Assembly (NCBI GenBank): GCA_050084985.1
Contig: JBITNC010000001.1
Location: forward strand, 194,866,001-194,930,000
DNA length: 64,000 nucleotides
From: Nageia nagi
Lineage: Eukaryota; Pinophyta
Reading direction: 5' to 3'
Part shown: positions 58,032 through 64,000 of the stretch, one piece after another
How positions within the stretch are numbered: the stretch's first letter is position 1
Layout: each line of letters begins with the position of its first letter
Translations under genes and position numbers: made by a program
The notes under the pieces: generated by a model
Told to the model about the DNA's origin: nothing
The model's database searches: none
The model's input: only the letters and a program-made list of their open reading frames with translations

Positions 58032-59030
58032 AAGATTAGGCAAAGCAAGTACTAGAGCATTACTAATTTTCTTTTTAAGCAATTCAAAAGCATGTTGTTC
58101 TTTCCCTCCCCATTGAAATCCATGACTCTTTCCTATAATTGCATGAAGTGGAGAAGCCATGTAAGAAAAGTTAGCAATAAACTTGCATAAATACTGTACT
58201 GCCCCAAGAAAACTCCTAGTCTCTGTCACATTAGTGGGAGTAGGCCATTTCAACACAACCTCAATTTTTGTAGGATCTATCCTCAATTGACCTTCACCTA
58301 CAATGTGGCCAAGATAGGTTAAACTTTTCCTGACAAACTCACACTTAGACATCTTCAAATAGAGTTTTGCTTCCCTTGAAACTTCAAACACTTTACGAAT
58401 ATGTACCATATGATCTTTCCAATTATTACTGTAAATGAGAATATCATCAAGATACATAATAACAAAATCATTAATGAAAGGCCTTAAAACCTCATTCATT
58501 ACATGCATGAAAGTAGCAGGAGCATTGCATAATCCAAATGGTAAAACCAACCATTCAAACAATCCTTGCCTAGTTTTAAAAGTAGTTTTCCACAAATCCT
58601 CTTCTTTAACTCGTACTTGATGATAACCACTTCTTAGATCCAATTTTGTGAAAAGCCTAGATTTTTTTAATTGATCCATTAAATCATCAATATGTGGCAA
58701 AGGATATCGATTTTTAACTATGATCTTATTTAGTGCCCTGTAATCAACACACATATGCCAAGTTCCATCTTTCTTAGGAATTATAACAATAGGAGATCCA
58801 CATGGTGATGTGCTAGGTCTAATGACTACTTGATCTAACAATTCCTTGACTTGTTTCTTAATTTCTTTAGTTTCCAAAATAGAATTTCTATATAAGCCAA
58901 TATTAGGAAGTGCAACATCAGGATGTAATTGAATTTCATGTTGTATATCTCTTTTTGGTGGAAGTTCTTTAGGTACTTGAAATAAATCTTCAAATTCAGA
59001 AATTACCTCTTTTACTTCTTCTTTGTATTA
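58029..59030 (-). pseudogene. Gypsy-E reverse transcriptase
   Basis: Open from just after the TAA at 59028-59030 to the TAG at 58029-58031. It carries the full gypsy RT set: KELLDQVVIRPSTSPCGSPI, VIIPKKDGTWHMCVDYRALN, YPLPHIDDLMDQL, FTKLDLRSGYHQVRVKEED, FEWLVLPFGLCNAPATFMHV and VIMYLDDILIYS (YLDD intact), then YLGHIVGEGQLRIDPTKIE and WPTPTNVTETRSFLGAVQYL. Catalytic Asp residues are all kept. It is the best-preserved element domain in the window, and it is in the same frame as the protease upstream and RNase H downstream. Confidence 0.93.
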
Positions 59031-60710
59031 TGGTTCACAATCCTCAAGTGCCTTTATGATTTCTACTTCATCTTGAGATTTCACCATTGCAAGTACAAAC
59101 ATTTGTCCTATATTGATTAGTCTCTTTGCTTGTCCTGCAGTAATCAAAGAAATATCCTTTTTCTTGCTTTGATGAGCACTAACCATGTATTCAATTCCAT
59201 ATTTAATGAGTCTATATTTGTTTTCCTTTCTATAAAATAAAGCATCTCTTTTCCATAGATAAGGACTACCAAGCACAATCCCACAAATATCCAAAGGAAC
59301 AACATTAAGTAAAACTTCATCGATGTAATCCCTGTTAATCCCAAATTGCAACTTGCATTGTTGTGTTACCTTTAACTTTGAATTTTTATTAACCCATCCC
59401 AATGGATATGGGTTTGGATGAGGTTGAGTAGTGAGTGCAAGTGATTTGACATACTTTTCTGCAATTAAGTTAGCTTGAGATCCAGAATCAAACAATGTAT
59501 CAATCTTAGTCTTCTTAGCTTGCACCTTGATGTGAAAAAGTTCAATTTTCTTCTTTTCCTCATCTTCATTAGGTGTATTATGCAAAACCATACATTCCAT
59601 TTTATCATCTACATCTGAACCATATTTAATTTCCTTAGTAACAGTATTTGTTTGTTTCTTTTGACCTTTAGGTTTAAGGCGTAATTCAGGATGCAATTTC
59701 CAACATTTAGCCTCTAAATGACCTTGTTTTTGACAATGTGTACATACATCTTTAGACTTTTGTGTAGTAGACATAGTTTTCATTTTCCCCTTTCCTTTGT
59801 TCTTTTCAGAATCATTATTACTATTGTTATTGGAAGCATTTTTCTTTTTCCCATCCTTAACAAATTTTCCCCTTTCTTCTAAGTGAGTGGCTTGTACACA
59901 AACTTTATCCAAATCATTTGGATCAAACATCAATATTGTATGCCTTAAAAAATTATGCAAACCACCAATATACTTAAGAAGAGTATCTTGGGAATCAAGA
60001 GGAATACCTAGCATTGCAGCTCTTCTTCGAAATTCTATAGTGTACTCTTGCACACTTTGCCCTTTGCCTTAACGTAAAGTTTGCCATTCCATGACTGCCT
60101 TTTGATGATAACCCAAAGGATAAAACTGATTTCTAAGCAATTGTACAAAATGGGTCCAAGAAGCAATACAAGCGTGAATTGATTCATTCTTACTTTGCAA
60201 ACAACTTTCACACTAAACAAGTGCATTACCACTCATTTTAAGAGTTGCTAATTAGATTTTATCCTCATCTCTTACAATTCTTTGAATTCTACAATATACT
60301 ACAATTTGTTTAATCCAATGGTCTAACTTCTTAGCATTCACTTCTCCAATAAAAGTAGGCAAATCAAATTTAACTTCCAATTTCAAAGGAGAAATTTGAA
60401 AAATACTATGTGTAACATCATTGTCAATTTTATTACATTCACTAGTTTCACCTTCATTTTTCTTGTATTGTTGTTCTTGAAAATGTTGGAATTGTAGAGA
60501 CATCTTCTGGAACATTGTGGAGAGATTAGCAATTTGCTTTTCCACATTAGACCCTCCTCCATTGGCCATGGCTCCAAGATCTCTTTGCTTCCTTAGCCAA
60601 ACTCTAGAACTAATTTCTAGATCCTCCTCCACAAATTCTCCTTCTCCTTTCTTGCTTTGTGACTTGGTATACATGCAAGAACACTTTCCAAACACCAACA
60701 ATAATCTCAA
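59028..60710 (-). pseudogene. Gypsy-E gag and protease, broken by stops
   Basis: The frame is open upstream to 60710; the likely start is ATG 60569-60567 (MANGGGSNVEKQIANLSTMF), which has a GCCATGG context. Gag capsid: LKLEVKFDLPTFIGEVNAKK, LDHWIKQIVVYCRI, ESIHACIASWTHFVQLLRNQ and EYTIEFRRRAAMLGI. The zinc knuckle is CTHCQKQGHLEAKC. Protease: KIDTLFDSGSQANLIAEKYV (D-S-G intact) and DICGIVLGSPYLW. In-frame stops: 60252-60254 (TAA), 60213-60215 (TAG), 60069-60071 (TAA) and 59028-59030 (TAA). Each fits a former Gln codon, and no frameshift is seen. Confidence 0.9.
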
Positions 60711-60739
60711 AAATATAGGTTATCCCAATGATTTCAACT

Positions 60740-60751
60740 GCTCTGATACCA
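60740..60751 (-). other. Gypsy-E primer-binding site
   Basis: The minus strand reads TGGTATCAGAGC, the initiator tRNA-Met complement, four bases inside the 5' LTR. Confidence 0.88.
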
Positions 60752-60755
60752 AACT

Positions 60756-61888
60756 TGATCCATAAACTAAAATATTAAAATTTCAATTTAACCTTCTATT
60801 AAGATCAATTCACACTTAAAATAATTAAAAGCTTGTAAAGGAAAATCAAGAATGAATTTGTAAACATAGAGAAGAGAAAAGCATTCACCATAGAAGAGAC
60901 AAGCAAAATTTATCCTAGTTCACCTAGTGTGGGCAACATCCAGCTCAAAATCTCTCTACTATCAATGGGTGGAATCACTTTACAAGGCCTCCTTGGTCCT
61001 TCAAAACCTCCTCTCACATTCACAACACACTCATAGCTCAAAAAAATCACAATAAGAACTAAGAACAACCTTCCTGAAATCCTCCTTTTTTTCATGTCTA
61101 ATTTGCTCCCCTTTTATATAATTTTTGGGGACTAAAATTGGAGAGTATTACAACTAGAAAATTTGATAAAAAACCTATTTTTAGATACCCATTAACCTCC
61201 TTGATCTTCCTATCAAATTTGGGCTCAAATGGTTGTAAAAATCTCCCAAAAATGAGCTCTAAAATCAAAATAATACGCTCTCTAGACTATTTCACACTAA
61301 TAGAATTACTCAGCCTAATAATAGGACCTTAGGTGAATCAAAAATCACCAAAAAACCTTTGAAACACCAAAATACGTTAAAAAACTTAACATTGGGTAGG
61401 TGCACTATGGTGGTGACACGTGGCAGGCGATCAGGTGGTCAAACGATCAGATGGGCGATCATACATGGGTAGCTTAGCTGGCATGGGTGGCTTGTGTGGG
61501 TAGACTCACATGTGGGTGGACAAATTTCCACATGGTCCTCCATGACTGGCAAGCTAGCAGTGCACGATCAACCTCCTTCCCCTACCTCGTCACCTCCATG
61601 TGATCACTTTGGTGGTAGGCGGGTCTGTACGATGGCAGGTCAAACTCCACGCACTCCCTTTTTACTTTGACATGGTGTGACAGGTCCTGCCAAAATATTT
61701 AAATTTTATATATTTTTTTAATCCTTTTTTTTTCAAAAATGCTCAAACTAAATTAATACCATATCTTCCACATACAGACTCGGATTCATGATTCGAAAGA
61801 AGTGTCAGAAAGCTGAAGACAAGATGATCACAATGAACATACTGAAATGGAGATTACTAAATGTTGAAGGGATCCAAATTTTGGATCA
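60756..61888 (-). repeat. Gypsy-E 5' LTR
   Basis: 1133 bp, TGATCCATAAACTAAA to ATTTTGGATCA on the plus strand, paired with 55005-56131. Confidence 0.92.
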
Positions 61889-61893
61889 GAGCT

Positions 61894-62028
61894 TTACTTA
61901 ATATCTATTACTTCTCAAGATATATAGTTCTTATCTCTGATTATATCTATTATGGAGAAGAACTCTCTTACTATCTCTCTCTCTCATTATTTTTTCTTTT
62001 CTCTACCCAATATTGCATTAAGGGGGAG
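61894..62028 (+). other. Copia-D spacer, right part, with polypurine tract
   Basis: The continuation of 54357-55004 beyond Gypsy-E, containing a ctctct-rich stretch and the polypurine tract TAAGGGGGAG at 62019-62028. Very similar in layout to 100-197 at the window start. Confidence 0.75.
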
Positions 62029-62517
62029 TGTTAAAATTCCTAATGCATTATTGTTTAGTATACAAATAATATAAATTGTCTCTCATATTTAATTCATCCA
62101 AATACTAAAAAGTATTTATAAATATCTTTTTAGTATTTAGAAATTAAATATGTGCAACTTGACCCTTCTTAACCTCATGTAAACCTTTGGTAAAAAGTTG
62201 GGTTAAAGAGAGTTAATATGGGGTTCTATCTTATAAATAGAGAGATTGGGATTATTTTAACACACACATGATGATATCAAAGTTATTCTCATGCCTTGCA
62301 GGTTGATAGGAAGAGAAAGAGGTTGTAAGCATTGTATGAAATATCTTTAGAAAGTAAAGATCTTGAGTTAGAGTCGAGTACTCTCACCTTGAGAGGAACC
62401 ACTATACATGATTGTCTCTCTCTTATGTGTAATGGAGTATTTATCTCTTATGTTGTTAATTGAAGTAATAAGAACACTCCAAAGTGATATTATGGTGCAA
62501 GAGTTTATTCTCTTTTA
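62029..62517 (+). repeat. Copia-D 3' LTR
   Basis: 489 bp from TGTTAAAATTCC to TTCTCTTTTA, the same length as the 5' LTR, with TATAAATAG at 62232-62240. Confidence 0.9.
62232..62240 (+). promoter_or_regulatory. LTR TATA box (TATAAATAG)
   Basis: Intact in the 3' LTR; the corresponding position of the 5' LTR is mutated, so the 5' promoter is probably damaged. Confidence 0.5.
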
Positions 62518-62522
62518 GAAAA

Positions 62523-62549
62523 ATCTTAATCAAGGTTGAAGATCTCTAA
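62523..62549 (+). pseudogene. Downstream remnant of the coiled-coil exon
   Basis: Read in the frame of 47519-47734, this gives ILIKVEDL and then TAA. It follows the target duplication 62518-62522. Whether TAA is the original stop or a later mutation cannot be decided from the sequence. Confidence 0.35.
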
Positions 62550-63239
62550 CTTGAAATACTTCTTCTGGGCAGTGAAAGAACTAGATGTGTAAGGAGTTAA
62601 ATGGGTTTTAAAAGATTTTTAGTATTATATATTTCATTTAATTAATTCTATGTGCTATAAATTATACTTATTTATTTTGAATGACCTTGACCATGCATGT
62701 GATGTGCAAGATTGACAAGGAAATGTTGTATGAAATGGTTATTAAGGAACATGGATTTTTGATACATTTATGCAGATTTTGTATGTATTTAGATATTTGT
62801 ATCAATATATATCTCTAAATATTATGGATTCATTAGATATATATCTTGATATATTTTGGATACATCCATTATATCTTCAAATGTTGTGGATACATTTTGA
62901 AGTTACATATTAATGTATAATATTATTTTTATAACCTAACTAATAATGGCATATCTTATTAACATTGAATTTTGTGAGATGGTGTATTGGTTTTCGATGT
63001 GTAGCATTTTGAATATGCTATATTTTGAATGTGTTATGTATAATATTTCACTATTTCTTATGATAGTCATTATATGTAATATTTCTTATGTATAATATGT
63101 TACATGTGCAACTATGTGATAATTGTATACAAATGTCCGACATACTATTTGAAAAAATGTGCATCGTATTACTTGAAAAAATGAAACTTTAAAATGAGGT
63201 ATGAAAATTCATGGAAGATTAACTAGATTTGGGTTTCTT
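62550..63239. other. AT-rich, no gene seen
   Basis: Flank of Copia-D with GATATATATC-type and TGTATAATAT repeats. Nothing coding recognised. Confidence 0.45.
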
Positions 63240-63380
63240 TTACATGCAATGATGATAAAAACCTTGATAGACATGTTTATAAAATTTGTAAACATAGAAA
63301 ATATAAGTGGTTTTTTTACAAGATGTAAAAACAATTCGATGGGATGCAATGATTGTAGAATATGCAAGGAATGGTTATAG
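63240..63380. repeat. Diverged unit of the 252-bp repeat family
   Basis: ACCTTGATAGACATGT, TTTTTACAAGATGTA, GGGATGCAATGATTGTAGAA and TATGCAA occur in the same order as in the units at 12944-13680. Similarity by eye; partial. Confidence 0.45.
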
Positions 63381-63935
63381 CAAGGAAATAATTAAATTAT
63401 TTTAACAAATAAAATATTTTGGTATTAGTGAAAATAATCATATATTAGTTAGTGTATTATATACTTGTATATCCACATAGATCTAGTTAAGGAGGGTTAT
63501 CAATACTTCACATATATGAATAAAATATTTGTACACATAATGGAATAAAAAATGTATGGTTAATATTCTTGACCATGTTAGAAAATATTTTAAGTGTTTG
63601 AATAAATAAAATATTTAGGCATTAGGGTAGACGATGATCTTTAGTTATGCTTGTGTAGCCACATAGATCTAGTTAAGGAGGGTTATCAATACTTCACATC
63701 CATGAATGAAATATTTGTAAACATAATGGAATAAAACATGTATGGTTAATATTCTTGTCCATGTTAGGAATTCATTTAATTATTTGAATAAATAAAATAT
63801 TTGGGCATTAGTGCAGATGATGATACTTTAGTTAACTTATTATATGCTTGTGTAGACAAATAGATCTAGTTAAGGAGGCTTATCAATACTTCACATCCAT
63901 GAATGAAATATTTAGATGAAATAAAAGACTATACT
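63381..63935. repeat. Tandem repeat array, period about 186-197 bp
   Basis: GATCTAGTTAAGGAGGGTTA recurs at 63480, 63666 and 63863 (GGAGGCTTA in the last). Other shared blocks are ATCAATACTTCACAT, ATGAAATATTTG, ATGTATGGTTAATATTCTTG and AATAAATAAAATATTT. The first unit is partial on its left; the last is cut short. Confidence 0.75.
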
Positions 63936-64000
63936 TATAAAATTAAAACTTAATGCTTTATATGTTCTATTAATTGAGTTTGGTTGTACGTAGTTTGATT

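Larger units (their letters stand above)
55005..61888 (-). mobile_element. Gypsy-E: complete Ty3/gypsy retrotransposon nested in Copia-D
   Basis: 6884 bp with a perfect 5-bp target duplication, GAGCT (55000-55004 and 61889-61893), LTRs of 1127 and 1133 bp with TG...CA ends, a tRNA-iMet primer site, a purine tract and gag-PR-RT-RNase H-INT on the minus strand. A chromodomain-like carboxy end suggests a chromovirus; that placement is tentative. The whole gag-pol from 60710 to 56172 keeps one reading frame and is broken only by in-frame stops. I counted 8 differences in the first ~120 aligned LTR bases. Confidence 0.93.
47735..62517 (+). mobile_element. Copia-D: Ty1/copia retrotransposon with Gypsy-E nested inside
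   Basis: Two 489-bp LTRs (47735-48223 and 62029-62517). The flanks GAAAC (47730-47734) and GAAAA (62518-62522) are probably a target duplication with one change. A primer-binding site, gag, protease, integrase, RT and RNase H appear in Copia order. Gypsy-E (55005-61888) interrupts the spacer between pol and the polypurine tract. Without it the element is about 7.9 kb, including an unusually long leader (2.25 kb before gag). Coding parts are broken by many stops and frameshifts. Confidence 0.9.

Noticed and set aside
56172-60710. Alternative genetic code with TAA/TAG read as Gln
   Set aside because: CAA and CAG are common in the same frames, TGA stops also appear at Arg and Trp positions, and other elements carry frameshifts. 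Decay by deamination explains all of it.
47735-62517. Two separate Copia elements instead of one interrupted by Gypsy-E
   Set aside because: The spacer sequence continues across Gypsy-E, the LTRs have the same length of 489 bp, and the flanks look like one target duplication.

Overview
The window is plant nuclear DNA from a large, repeat-filled genome. It is AT-rich and consists almost entirely of decayed LTR retrotransposons nested in one another, with one short stretch that looks like a single-copy host gene. The mix of long Copia and Ty3/gypsy relics, telomere-like interstitial repeats and old insertions suits a gymnosperm or other large-genome plant. That placement is an inference, and I cannot name a species. 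There is no rRNA, tRNA gene, CRISPR array or prokaryotic operon.

Layout. 1-648: the 3' end of a Copia element running in from the left, with its LTR. 649-1266: telomere-like repeats and a TA/GTAT microsatellite. 2225-12200 (minus strand): an old Ty3/gypsy element of Tat/Ogre type (gag, protease, RT, two RNase H segments, integrase zinc finger). It was later split by a 968-bp DNA element with 27-bp terminal inverted repeats (4585-5552) and by a coding-free minus-strand Copia relative (5860-9184). A segment of about 11.1 kb (about 4825-15960) is then repeated head to tail (15961-36463). The second copy carries an inserted 9.3-kb Copia element, here called Copia-B (18882-28178), with nearly 2-kb LTRs and a perfect 5-bp target duplication.

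36464-38950 is the only non-element island. It holds a tRNA-derived SINE with a 14-bp target duplication (37042-37289) and an intact 142-codon gene (38095-38523) with its own TATA box, whose product ends in a DUF761-like motif. Then comes Copia-C (38951-44277), followed by a repeat-rich spacer with two tandem arrays and a long foldback (44278-47518).

47519-62549: Copia-D (47735-62517, two 489-bp LTRs) interrupts what looks like the last coding exon of a coiled-coil gene. Between its pol and its 3' LTR it carries a complete minus-strand Ty3/gypsy element, Gypsy-E (55005-61888), with a perfect GAGCT target duplication. The window ends in AT-rich DNA with another tandem array (about 63380-63935).

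None of the retroelements can make a full polyprotein: every one has in-frame stops, and most have frameshifts. In Gypsy-E the whole gag-pol keeps one frame and is broken only by ten stop codons, most or all at former Gln or Arg codons. That is the mark expected of cytosine deamination. No new molecular system could be demonstrated. The most informative points are the tandem duplication and its timing against Copia-B, the deamination pattern, and the disrupted exon.
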